From assembly GCF_905115235.1 (NCBI RefSeq), contig NC_051851.1, forward strand, positions 51,409,240-51,473,239: a stretch of 64,000 bases of DNA. Direction: 5' to 3'. This DNA comes from Hermetia illucens. Its lineage: Eukaryota; Arthropoda; Insecta; Diptera; Stratiomyidae. Of the stretch, positions 10,236-20,069 are shown one piece after another. Under the pieces are notes generated by a model, which saw nothing but the letters and a program-made list of their open reading frames with translations, was not told the DNA's origin and ran no database searches. A program made the translations under genes and the position numbers. Within the stretch, counting starts at the first letter, position 1. Each line of letters opens with the position of its first letter.

Positions 10236-11056
10236 AAGTCCAAAATTATTGCTTTTTCTTTCATAACTCAATTAATATCACTTGACTCTCGAGATATTTG
10301 ACTTTAAAGTATATTGTAGTAACTTACAACTTTTTAGTGGGTTGACTGTATGTAAATCTAAGAATGTGTTCACGATATTTAGAATCCTGTTTGGTCTCCT
10401 GTTAATAATGAATTTTCTTTTTTTCTAAATAATTCAACTAATAGTGCTTAATGTTATCATTTTCAACAGATGCATATGCAGATTTTTAAAAGGAATAGTG
10501 TAAGATATTTACCCTTCATGGCGAATGTAACATTTTCTCCCTGCAAATACTTTGATGGATCTGACAATACATTTTATGCAAAATTTATGTTAAATTAGAT
10601 CAACAAATATTCAAATCTCAACCATTCTTGCCCATATTCGGTAAGAGGAATGGGGCGAATTAAATTCCCTCAATTATTATAGTATATATTATATACATTT
10701 TTAACTATAAATTAATTCATTTGCAATTGATATATTGCAGGGCCGCCTTTTCGCTGATAATCTTGAACCGTTTGCGGAAAAAATTCCAGTATTTGCCCCG
10801 GCTGGTGACTACCGTTTGGAGATGCATTTTTACCAAAGCAATTTGAAGAATCCACTTGCAACAGTTACTGGCTATGGAACAATAACAATTCGGCCTTTCA
10901 TGCAAGGTATTTCATGAGGGAATTGGTTTCTGAAGGAACAATATTTTCGGTGGCCTGTATTATTGAATTTGAAATAGAATAAAATTATCTATTAACTATA
11001 ACCCATAACTGCTATAAAAGGTTCAAATCTGTAGTCTCATTCTAATTCTTTCTTAG

Positions 11057-11166
11057 ATGTTGATGAGCAAAGAGCGTTCTTTTTGGATTCGCTAGTAGAT
11101 ATTCTTTCCGAAGTATCAGAGAAAGGAGCGAATTGTGCTAAAGCCCCCTGTGGCATTTGTAGTTGA
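11057..11166 (+). CDS. possible orphan terminal exon
   Basis: After a good polypyrimidine-AG acceptor (TTCTAATTCTTTCTTAG) a frame of 36 codons is open to TGA at 11164. It would need one base from an upstream exon (phase 1). It reads VDEQRAFFLDSLVDILSE and ends with CAKAPCGICS, a cysteine-rich tail. I find no matching upstream exon nearby and do not recognise the sequence. It could be a leftover exon of a duplicated small secreted-protein gene or chance. From 11167 to 11890 nothing is recognisable. Confidence 0.2.
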
Positions 11167-11892
11167 TTATTTCAACTCAATTTTGCTTCGATTACCTTTT
11201 ACTTTTCCTTGCTCTCATATCGAATCACAGGCTTGCAGCGAGTAAATTTAAATTTTGCAAAAAGGCAAGGTAAATCGGAGTAAATATCAATAAAACGTGT
11301 TAGCAAGCTGTACACTGAACGGTTTATTAAATATAAAAATCAGTATACAGAGTTCTAAGCAGAAATTATGCCAAACTCTCGTTTGTCAAAAGCTCTAGGT
11401 GATGCAAATAGAATTATTTCTTAGTATTTAGCTTCGATTGAACGGCTCAGGCTTTGAAGCGCATTTTTCCATCTGCCTTGTTGAGTAGAACTATCCGCAG
11501 AGATAGCGTCAGTTCTATTATGGCGACCCGAGGTTTGTGGCGTTGCTACCTCTAAACTAATGAAAGCTGCTACTGTTGAACCTAATTCAGTATAAGAGGT
11601 AGCTGCCACTGTCGCTCGGAAAAAGAAGTTCGGACATGGGATATGTGGATACCATAAAAAACCTTATGTAGGGTACACCGGGTCAACAACGTCTACGCAC
11701 CATGGCTACTTGATTTTCACGATTTTCCGAGAGGCTTCTACTCTTCTGCCCCACGTAACTCTAAAACGACCTGCCATCCTGGTATAATGGGTATCATTGC
11801 AGGACTAAACTCTCATCTGAGTTCTTTCTTAATGGGTCACCCATCCAGTGCTACTTCCGTATCCTCGTCAACACGTCCATTGGTCATTTGAA

Positions 11893-13160
11893 ATTGTATC
11901 AAGCTAAAGTACCCTGATGACCGTCATAGTAACAGTGGCTGCCACCTTCCATGTAATACTCCCCGCGGGATATATTGAACTTGATATTGGCATTGAAATA
12001 CTTGTGTTTAAAAATTTTGGATAAAACAGTGATATGCGATATGGACTAATTGATGCATCGAGCGATACAAAAATCGATACCATCGTTGGCTGAAACGAAG
12101 CTTTCTCCCCATAAATGTAAATGTGAAGAGTGTACTGACCAGCCAGACTGAGAATCTTGGATTTGTTGGCGTTTATCTTCAGATCGACTTTACCTGCTTT
12201 CTTGTCCAAATACAAAACCATTTGGCCAAGGTCCACGACATTAATGTGAAACTGCAAAGAGAGGTCACCACCGTAGTTGAGGTGTTTGGTGAAGAATGGC
12301 ATACCCCATTGGACGCCTCCACTTTCTTCCACAAAGATGTCACCGATGGCAAGAAAAAGGATCGATGAAAAAATACAGCCCCTTTGGATTCTGCTTTCGA
12401 CTTCAAAAGCCTTTGAGATTTTGCCTTAATACAGCACGGCATATTTTGCGCCATCGTATTTCGCTATGATGTCCGGATAGCTGAGTGGTTAGAGCACAAG
12501 GCTGTCATACGGAAGGTCGCAGTTCATATCTCACTGGTGGCAGTGGGATTTGTATCATGGTTTGACGTCGGATACCAATCGACTCAGCTGTGAATGAGTA
12601 CCTGAGTCAAATCAGGGTAATCATCCCGGGCGAGCGCAATGCTGAACCACATTGCCTCCTACAGTGTACTATTGTAGTGTACCGTTACGGTCTTGAATGA
12701 AGTCCGCTAACACACTTCAAGGCTCCGATCCAATATGGATTGTTGCGCCAACGATTATTATTATTATTACGCTCTGATAATATCTTTTAGTTTCTCAAGA
12801 AAACCCTTTCTGCATAGAGCATTCCAGATATACTCCAGAGTTATATATTACTCTTCCCCAATGACCGAAAAGTGCTAATGTAGTCAGTGCAGCAGGAACC
12901 AGAGCAAAAAGTAGCCTGCTCCCCTTTCGATCAAACTTTCGAGGTGTTCCTTGATGCATTCTAGGATGATTTTAGCTAGTACCTTTGCAACTGTGGAAAG
13001 CACGCAAACACTCCACCGGTTGTCACACTGAAGGCAAGGGCCCTTTTTCGCAATCTTGGAAATCTCATTATTAATGGCACTTTGAGTAATTGTGTACAAT
13101 GAACCACTAGGGTCTGAATGCTGCTGCTTTGCCTCCTTCCCACCTCAAACTCATGCAATA
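11893..13160 (-). mobile_element. LINE reverse-transcriptase region split by a SINE
   Basis: On the minus strand 13160-12890 reads AKKGPCLQCDNRWSVCVLS and TVAKVLAKIILECIKEHLES, the early fingers of reverse transcriptase. After the SINE at 12471-12769 the same strand continues at 12450-11893 with GVQWGMPFFTKHLNYGGDLS and KVDLKINANKSKIL, the palm end. Both parts fit one LINE copy of the family also seen at 1-260 and 56640-57120. The middle (FADD region) is degenerate and several stops occur. Confidence 0.6.
12471..12769 (+). mobile_element. near full-length tRNA-derived SINE
   Basis: It starts GTCCGGATAGCTGAGTGG, an A-box-like polymerase III element (TAGCTGAGTGG), with a B-box-like 'GGTCGCAGTTCATATCTC' about 45 bases later, so the head derives from a tRNA. 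The body carries the family blocks and ends 'GGATTGTTGCGCCAACGATT' plus (ATT)n. Flanks CGCTATGAT (12462-12470) and CGCTCTGAT (12770-12778) match at 8 of 9 bases and look like a target duplication. It interrupts a LINE. Confidence 0.85.
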
Positions 13161-13439
13161 AATACAGCTACGTTTCGATTATGCGATAGAGGATGTCTGG
13201 CTAGGAAAGTAGGTAGGTCTAAGTTGCTGCAAGCAAGGACAGTAGAATTCTCCGGATTTCATAAAAAATATTTATCAACTCCTTTGCACTACAATTCGAT
13301 TCTACAATAATTCTGACCCTGCCAGCGGTTTCATTAGTGGATGTTGCCTAGCTCTAGCTGAATTAGGCAATTGCAAAGAAAGTATATGGAAGTGATGCTT
13401 TCACTTTTTGAGGCACACATTTTGAGCCCTCATTCTCCT

Positions 13440-13695
13440 ACATTTTACCTAATATCATAAATAAGATCAGTTTCGGAAAATACTTATCGGGCCCTTTCAT
13501 ATCCGAGATGACCACATTTTGTAAAAGAAAATTGTACACCCCCCTTCCAACTCATCACAAAATAGCGCCACTCGCTGCATGTAAAGGGATACACAGTCGT
13601 TTCGGAGCAAATCTAGTATGACAGACAGATATTTGAACAGACAGACATTGAATCGCTTTAAATAAGGTTTTTTTCACACAAAACCTTAAAAATCA
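13440..13695 (+). repeat. hairpin-ended dispersed repeat copy
   Basis: It carries a 'CTTATCGGGCCCTTTCATATCC' block equivalent to 'GACCCTTCATTTGATACCCC' in the 40164 copy, then GACAGACAGATATT...ACAGACAGACATTGAATCG, then 'AAATAAGGTTTTTTTCACAC' and the terminal 'AAAACCTTAAAAAT'. From 13700 to 14170 I see AT-rich sequence and a partly similar 'CATAAAACCTTAACTG' end near 14020, but nothing firm. Confidence 0.55.
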
Positions 13696-14177
13696 GTTTG
13701 AACGTTGGGGCTTCTGATATAAAGCGTGGTGTATCTATCTCTATATCTAGGACTACCATTAAAATATTGAAAGGTGTAGAGCCTCTTATTACAATAGCAA
13801 AAAGGACGACTTTGATTACCGATTTTCACAGCCCATGTGACTTAATCTAGAGGAAGTCTTTTCCATTCTTTTTTTCCACAACTTCGCTTATATGTATGTC
13901 GAGTTTTTGAATATTTTACAAAATCATTCCATTCATCGAACCTGTGGAGTTCCACAATCTTTCCACCAAACTGTAGACAACTGATTCAATTTCAATTTCA
14001 ATCCAAATAAAAGTCAGCTTCCATAAAACCTTAACTGTGTTCTTGGTATATAAGTATATTTAGGGCACATGAAATCAATAAATTACTCCTCGAAATTTAA
14101 ATTTTAAATTGAATTGAAAGGTTGCACAGTCGAATTTAGCCCCATTTGTGGTTATTCTCAAAACCTCCCCCTCCTGA

Positions 14178-14378
14178 TTAACCACAGTTTTTTTGAATGG
14201 TTATTTCGGTCATCTCAACCACCATTGTCGTTACACGGTATGTAGGTTTATGGTCAGTCAAGATGGTTACTTCTCCTCTTTCAAAGTGGAAACATTTGGT
14301 TGGAAAATATATTGCTAAAAATTTCCTGTTGTATGCTGTTCGTTTAGGTGGAAGAGAATTTCTTTGAAAAGAAAGCAA
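14178..14378 (-). mobile_element. fossil fragment of a Gypsy-type LTR retrotransposon (RNase H region)
   Basis: A 66-codon frame on the minus strand resembles the start of the RNase H domain of Gypsy/Ty3 pol: an NRKFLAIYFPTKCFHFERG-like block followed by a TILTDHKP block. No LTRs, capsid or integrase parts are visible near it. It is a small, old, broken piece that abuts the LOA-like LINE at 14402. Confidence 0.6.
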
Positions 14379-14401
14379 ATAGCTCTAATTTCTCAGACAT
14401 A

Positions 14402-15650
14402 TTAGTCTGGTAGATTTGAAGTACCCGTTTTCGGAATAAGGACAACTTTTATGCGTCCCCATACCCTTTGTATATATCTCAAGCTCCCTCCCCCCCCCCC
14501 CCCCCCCTTAGCACCCTGAGAAGTGATCATAACATGATTTCTAGGCCTTTCTGGGGTATCGCCTGGATGCTTCTGCAGTTTTCTGAATCCCTCCACAGAA
14601 TTCCCTGAAGCTGTTTCGTTTTGCTTCCCTGATCTCGTTGCTGTACATCGCTAGGGTGTTTTTGTACCTCGGCAAGTCCCCGGTTTGTTTTGCCCGGTTG
14701 AAGAGTTTTCGGACCTCTGTTCTCATTCTGGCGAGGTCTCTGTTCCAGCAGACCCGTGATGAAATGACGGTATTAACCGGTCAGCTGACTTCATATGCGT
14801 GTATAATGACCTTGTGGGGGTCTTCCCCGTCTGTTTCCAGTTCAAGTTCATCCTTAAGATCTCTGCCCCCTTTAGTGAAGTCATTTTTTTGCTCAGGTGC
14901 CTTGCATGGGAGTTCCTTTCCGTTCCTTTGGGATTGCTTGCTATCCTTTTTACTTCAGAGTTGTGCTCAATATCGAATCATATTATTTTTTGATTCGATG
15001 TAGATGGCTTATTAGACCGTTTTCTAGAGTTATGTCTAGTACCTCTTGTCTAGTGCGGATCACGAATTTTGGCATGTTCCCTATAATATATATTTCTTGC
15101 TTTTTACTATTCAAGAAGAATCTTACCTCTCCGATTAGTGCCGCTGCTTCTGCTGATTTTATGATGGGTGTTGGCATCGTATCCGAGGAGAAGTTGTAGC
15201 GTCTTCCTTCCGTAGAGCTTCACCAGTCTAACGATTGACTTCGGTGGAATCCGAGTATCATCCCTGCGAAGTTGCCTGAAACTGCGACTGTTTCCGAAAT
15301 CCACCTGTCCCGGTCTTCCCCAACTTTCCAGTACACATAGGGTTCTTGAAATAGTGCTGCTTATTCTAGATTGTCCATGCAGTCACTGCAGATGCAACTC
15401 TGCATGGTGGAAGTTTACTTAGGCTATCTTAGTGCTAGCCATTGGTTCCTTTAATGTTTGGAGCTTTGGAATATTATCCTCCTCCTCTGACATGACACTT
15501 TTCTGCAAATCGCTGTCGGTTTTAAGCTGCAGAAGATGCACATCTAAGTCACCCGCTTCTCGTGGTCATTGGGCCGCAGGCTCACTTCCTTGCTTGTTGC
15601 TGCCCTTCGATCTCTGTAGCCTCGTAGATGTCATCGGTAGTATCTGCCCT
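14402..15650 (-). mobile_element. LOA-like LINE, endonuclease to reverse transcriptase start
   Basis: On the minus strand near 15400 is the ORF2 start (VNFHHAELHLQ). At 15304-15107 is endonuclease (RIPPKSIVRLVKLYGRKTLQ, GYDANTHHK). At 14726-14541 is the linker (VRKLFNRAKQ, NEIREAKRNSFREFCGGIQK), and at about 14460-14405 the first reverse transcriptase block (RIKVVLIPKTGTSN). Upstream of about 15430 the frame reads like an ORF1 tail. A run of 18 C (14490-14507) sits between linker and reverse transcriptase. The rest of reverse transcriptase is absent. Dead. Confidence 0.65.
14490..14507. repeat. homopolymer run of 18 C
   Basis: Eighteen uninterrupted cytosines lie inside the LOA-like LINE remnant. 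On the LINE strand it would read as glycine codons. It may be a slippage expansion, and its length may be inaccurate in the assembly. Confidence 0.9.
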
Positions 15651-15809
15651 CAGATTTTCCTTCTGCAAATGCACCGGTATTAACTATTATTAAATTAACA
15701 ATAGGATTTCAAATCTTCGAACTAGAATTCAGATGTATTGTTCTCGAAGTAAGATTACAGATTCAATTGACTTTCACTAGGCTATTACAGCAGTCTGTTG
15801 GTTAAGTGG

Positions 15810-17290
15810 CTAGGATGGAAAACTAACTAACTATGTACTTTGTCACTAGGAATGAGATTTTGTCCTTCACTGTCGCATCATGGCGGTTTTGTAGAGCAGA
15901 CGTTTGTAGTAGAGCCCCAGCTTAGAGTTTTTATTTAGAAACCAATACATATTTTTGTTCTTAGCTTGATCTGCGTTGCCTTCGCTTCAATATATTTTCT
16001 CCGCGTTAGTCGTCTATCTAGGTGCATATCCATTTTGTAAAAAGTTTTTCAATTCATCTTAGGTGGATTTGTAAGTTTTTTAATGCAACCTGAGGATCGG
16101 TGTGGATACCTAAAGTGGCAATATCACCTGCAAATATTGAAGTTATCAGATTATCAGATCCGAGGTATAGCTGAGGTAGAATGTCGGCCCAAGGACACTG
16201 CCTTGAGGAGCTGCAACTTGGATGTTGTACTCGCGAGACGTGAAGCTTTTGTATTTCATCTTGAATTTGCGATCAAGAGAAAAGATTCCAAAATGCCATG
16301 AAAACATACATTGAAACACCTTCTTTTTTTAAAAAAAATCAAGCCTACCTGCTACACTTAATCGAAGGCTTGCGGGACTTCCAAAAAGACCATTGAGCAA
16401 TACTTTCCATTCTCCAGTGCACTCCTTATCTCAGAGATGATCCTGTCAACTTGTTCGATTGTACAATGCTTCCCTCGAAAGCCAAACTGGTGTTGAGGAA
16501 TTAATTTGTTTTTCACTAGATGTGGTGATATTTTTGAAACTAGCAATTTTCCGAACACTTATGAGAGGATGGGTAGCAGATTTATAGGCCTGTATGATGC
16601 AATGGAAGGCCGCGGTTCAAAACTCGCTGGTGGCAGTGGGATTTGTATCGTGGCTTCACGTCGGATACCAGTCGACTCAGCTGTGAATGAGTACCTGAGT
16701 CAAATCACGGTAATAATCTCGGGCGAGGGCAATGCTGACCACATTGCCTCCTACAGTGTACTGTAGTGTACCGTTACGGTCAGGAATGAAGTGCTCTAAC
16801 ACACTTCAAGGCTCTGATCCAATCTGGATTGTTGCGCCAACGATTATTATTATTATTATGATGCAACCTGTGTTTTTAATCCTTTCCACATTTAGGAATC
16901 ATTGTAACTTCTAAAACCTTCCAAGCCTTGGCGAAGTAGGCGAGACGATGAAATGCGCTGAATAGTGAGTCATTGTAATACTTGGAAGTTCCTTCAACAT
17001 TTTTGCCATGATTAAGTCACATCCTGGAGCTTCCTTTGGACCCATTTAGTCTCTAAAAACTAAAGAGAATCTTCCCTTCGGTGTAGGCATGACGCTTTTT
17101 AGAAGCCTTTATTCCACCTCTGGCAAGTAGGGGACGTCTCTTTTTCGGCGGCGTTTTGCATTGAGCAGGTCTCTTCAACGTTCTGGTAGTTGCCACAGGG
17201 AAGAATCAGTTGATGCAGTTGGCGATAGACCTCATAAATAACTTTGAAGCTTCTGTTTCTGTTGACCTAAGGGAAGGTGGGAAATCGTTC
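15810..17290 (-). mobile_element. Jockey-clade LINE, reverse transcriptase region, split by a SINE
   Basis: Minus strand, 5' to 3'. About 17060-16980 has PGCDLIMAKMLKELP (normally PGPDGI). 16558-16358 reads MFGKLLVSKISPHLV and then QHQFGFRGKHCTIEQVDRII, ending VFLEVPQAFD. About 16290-16180 has KMKYKSFTSREYNIQVAAPQ and GSVLGPTFYLSYTSDL. About 15960-15900 has NKNMYWFLNKNSKLGL and LLYKT. This order is reverse transcriptase fingers, palm and thumb of a Jockey LINE. The catalytic ADD box is degraded and frames change repeatedly. A SINE (16603-16856) interrupts it. Confidence 0.7.
16603..16856 (+). mobile_element. 5'-truncated SINE nested in a Jockey LINE
   Basis: The copy begins inside the tRNA-like head (GGAAGGCCGCGGTTCAAAAC, keeping the B box but not the A box) and runs to the complete 3' end 'GGATTGTTGCGCCAACGATT' plus (ATT)n. 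It is flanked by a perfect 10-bp duplication, TATGATGCAA, at 16593-16602 and 16857-16866. Body sequence is close to the 12471 and 55821 copies, so this is a younger insertion than its host LINE. Confidence 0.88.
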
Positions 17291-17422
17291 TAGGTATAGG
17301 TATAATTTAAGGGGGAGCCATACATCCAAAGGGGAGGTGTAAAATTGGCTCATTTCTTTCATTCTCAGAACCTACCTAACCAAAGAATCTGAAAAAAAAG
17401 CAGGCAGCTTCCACTTTTTAAC

Positions 17423-17736
17423 TTAAGGGGGTCATCCCTTGTGAAGGCCGTTCTTTTGGAATTTTTTTGTGCATAATTGGATAGATACAAATACAAATTT
17501 TCCACCACATATTTATAAATATTTTAAGCATGCCTAATAATTTTTCCAGCCCGATATCATAGTTAATTATTTTAAATACAGAGCAACTTATATAATTCGG
17601 GCCAATAAATACGCACTTTATTATGGCGATCGACATAAACCCGGCACGTGACATTTTACTTGCTATAATTTCGGAACGACTCCGAATATAAAAAAAATCA
17701 CTTTTCCCATATATTTTACACTATATCTAGATACAA
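17423..17736. mobile_element. MITE copy with TTAA-GGGGG end, truncated
   Basis: It starts TTAAGGGGGTCATCCCTTGT, the inverted-end sequence of the element at 61045-61751. Its right part (about 17650-17735: 'ATTTCGGAACGACTCCGAAT', 'CACTATATCTAGATACAATT') is the reverse complement of bases about 60-140 of that element. So it lies in the opposite orientation, with a large internal deletion and its far end missing where a SINE begins. Confidence 0.65.
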
Positions 17737-17990
17737 TTAATAATAATAATAATCGTTGGCGGAACAGTCCAATGGGATTAGGGCCTTGAAGTGTGTTAGA
17801 GCACTTCATTCAAGACCGTATTGGTACACTACAGGAATACAGTACCCTTTAGGAGGCAATGTGGTCAGCATTGCGATCGCCTGACTGGTATCCGACGTTA
17901 AATCACGATACGTATACCACTGCGGCCAGTGAGATTTAAACCGCGACCTTCCGTACGATAGCCTTGTGCTCTAACCACTCAGCTATCCAG
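17737..17990 (-). mobile_element. tRNA-derived SINE with internal deletion
   Basis: From the (ATT)n tail at about 17737 it runs in reverse to the tRNA-like head, where 'GAGATTTAAACCGCGACCTT' is the B box and 'CTAACCACTCAGCTATCC' the A box in complement. About 50 bases (the CGGGCGAG...GAGTACC section) are missing near 17880. It meets the broken end of the MITE at 17423-17736, so it probably inserted into that MITE. Confidence 0.8.
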
Positions 17991-18439
17991 ATATATATTA
18001 TAAATTAGAATGGTTTAAAAATTGGATTCTCACAAGGCGGAAAGGAAGCACGGTGATTGGCTGATACTTCATGTGACGTGACGGTGCTATCAATCTTATC
18101 TACGTGAAAGCATTCGGTTTAGTGTTTGTTACTTGTTACTTTTCAAGTAATCAATCAGTTTTCAACAGGAAAGTGGAAAAATGTTGCGTGAAAGGACTAT
18201 CCCTCGGCAATAATGGTAACAAGTTATATAGCAAATTCTGGCAAGTACGACGCCGGCGTTCCTAAAAAGAAAGGTGTCAAAATAGAAAGTTCAATGTGTT
18301 ATTTACTACATTTTAATTACACTAGGCAGAATAATATTATTGTAATGTTGATTAATGTGTCTCCATCGCTTGCCTAAAAGATATTTTCCATTTTATTAGC
18401 GTGAGAAATAAAATTACTGCTAATCTTCACCATATTGTT

Positions 18440-18660
18440 AAATAATTGCTTTACATGCGTCAGCGTAAAAGATATGTAGACAATGCAATGGGAGGAGTGT
18501 AGTTAATACGCAAGGACAATGGCTTTGATGGAAATATTGCCCGAACACAGGTGGACGGATTTGCACTGAGCGGGATTCGAATCTTGGGTCGGTTGTATAT
18601 TTTGCGGTGTCCCTTCCCTTGTGAGTTTGAATAATAGCGACACAAAATTCTAACGCAGTC
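18440..18660 (-). repeat. possible second tRNA-derived repeat
   Basis: On the minus strand 'CCCAAGATTCGAATCCCGCT' (about 18562-18581) looks like a polymerase III B box inside a T-arm. No convincing A box or tail is visible, and no second copy exists in the window. The rest of 17991-19190 shows no feature I recognise. Confidence 0.25.
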
Positions 18661-19199
18661 ATACTTATATCAATTAAGATTACAGTTAAAGTTTAAAAAA
18701 TGTTAACTCACATTGAAATGATCCTCACAATTTAAACCTGAATCCAAAGAAAGTGGATTCCGTCGGACAATGGCGATGCACTTCTTCCGAATTACTTCCT
18801 TTCCGAACAGCAAGCAAAGCCTACTGCGGGGTTTTTATGTAGTTATTTTCGCAGCAAGGCACGGAACAATATTTCACCGTCCTTCTTGGCATTTCACATG
18901 GGAAATTATTATAACAGTTTTATATTTTTATAAGTAACTGCGAGTTATCGGTAAACTGAAGTTTCTTGGCTTGGCACACAACATGGCGCAGGCTTTTCAG
19001 TGCGTTCGAATTTAGTTGAAATTTAAAATGCTGATAATTTCAAACAAACATTTTTTTTCAAAAATGACCTTTGAGAGTTTTGTTAGATTACACTATAGAA
19101 GTGATTTCCGTCATTAGTGAAAATAAGGCGGGGAGTCTACTAACTGTGGCGTGCAGGTCTCTAAAATGACGCAAACACTGGTACGTTGCCAAATCTATA

Positions 19200-19880
19200 C
19201 TTGATTTTGCAATTGTGTCATCGGCCATCTACTCTGATTGTGAGAAATTCGTCTTTACTCTCCACCTTGCTTTCAATAATTAAGAGGGCCAGGGGTTTCT
19301 CCCTTCGCAGGGCTGCGGCTTTGGGAAGGTACACTATCGGCATATGTATCCTTGGTATATCATCCCCAGCCCATTTCGACAGTTCTGCTTCCTTCCTAAA
19401 CCATTCCACCCGGCGTGTCCTCCGTCGCACAATCCACCTGTGTAAGACATGGTCGAAAGCGTATATCGGTTAAAGTCTTTAATAATTTGCTCCGGAAATA
19501 TTTTTAGCAGTATGGCCAGTTGAATGCCCTTGGCCGCACTAGCATACCTAACGGCGGGCTTTCTGGCTCTTGCCTTCATATCTGACCTTCCCGGGATTTC
19601 CTCCCTCTTCATTTGGAATTTTGATTTCTGGTGAGTATTCTCCTCTTGTGAATTGACATCCGCCGCTAACCTCTTCATTAGTTTCGTTGTTGAAGGCTTA
19701 GATCTATCTAGGGCCAGTTTTGTATGCGGTACATAATCTCGCTTTTTTGTTGTTAGTTTTTTTGATTGTTGCTGAAAGGTTATCGAATAAAAAAATTTTA
19801 CCTTTCCGAGCGAAAAGGCAACCAACACTAACGAAGGAACGCTATTTGAATGTTTAAATTTTATTACATTTACCGCTAGA
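19200..19880 (-). mobile_element. LOA-like LINE ORF1 fragment
   Basis: A long open minus-strand frame (19885-19334) contains RARKPAVRYASAAKGIQLAI and LLKIFPEQ, which resembles the conserved ORF1 block of LOA-type LINEs ('...IGILPKGYPE...'). A basic stretch (TKLMKRLAADVNSQ) precedes it. Past 19334 the similarity fades. There is no ORF2. It should not be taken for a host gene despite its length. Confidence 0.5.
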
Positions 19881-19887
19881 ACCACTT

Positions 19888-20069
19888 ATTATAACCTCGA
19901 TAATCATGATAAATTGCTTTAACGATGTTGTTATTTTTACTTTTAATGATAATGAGTTTCGGGCCAATAATTTTTCAAATTTAGTCTATTGTAGTGACTA
20001 TCTTTCAGTGAAATTCAAATTCTGAACAAGTTAACTTTCTCGGATTTAGCCGCTTTGGGTTGCAAGAAT
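19888..20069 (+). promoter_or_regulatory. conserved promoter/5' leader of the intact DUF1091 gene
   Basis: It aligns with 5163-5358 upstream of the pseudogene sister. Shared parts include 'CTCGATAA.CATGATAAATT', 'GCCAATAATTTTTCAAATTT' and 'ATCTTTCAGTGAAATTCAAA'. TCAGTG near 20006 fits an arthropod initiator, giving a 5' leader of about 60 bases. No clear TATA box is visible. Confidence 0.45.

Larger units (their letters stand above)
5359..10917 (+). pseudogene. DUF1091 (DM8) family gene copy, pseudogene
   Basis: This is the decayed sister of the gene at 20070-23061. Exon 1 (5359-5424) encodes a 22-residue signal peptide ending at a GTAAGG donor. Exon 2 (5487-5638) is 7 bases shorter than its partner: seven bases are lost within 'GATATTAAAAACTTAACGTG', so the frame shifts. 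Exon 3 (10470-10640) matches its partner along 171 bases but carries a TAG at 10596-10598 where the sister has TGG (Asn-Trp-Ile). Exon 4 (10741-10917) is still open and ends GISx, one residue longer than the sister; an AATAAA lies at 10978-10983. Splice sites are all kept. Intron 2 is 4.8 kb and filled with transposons. With two independent lesions it should not make a full DUF1091 protein; a short product or transcript is possible. Confidence 0.85.

Noticed and set aside
10470-10640. Start codon ATGCATATGCAG as the start of its own gene
   Set aside because: It aligns exactly with exon 3 of the intact sister (GTGCATATGCAG) after a splice acceptor, so it is an internal exon of the pseudogene.
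19334-19885. 183-codon open frame as a host gene
   Set aside because: Its basic region and the AAKGIQLAILLKIFPE block look like LINE ORF1, and the frame fades without gene structure.
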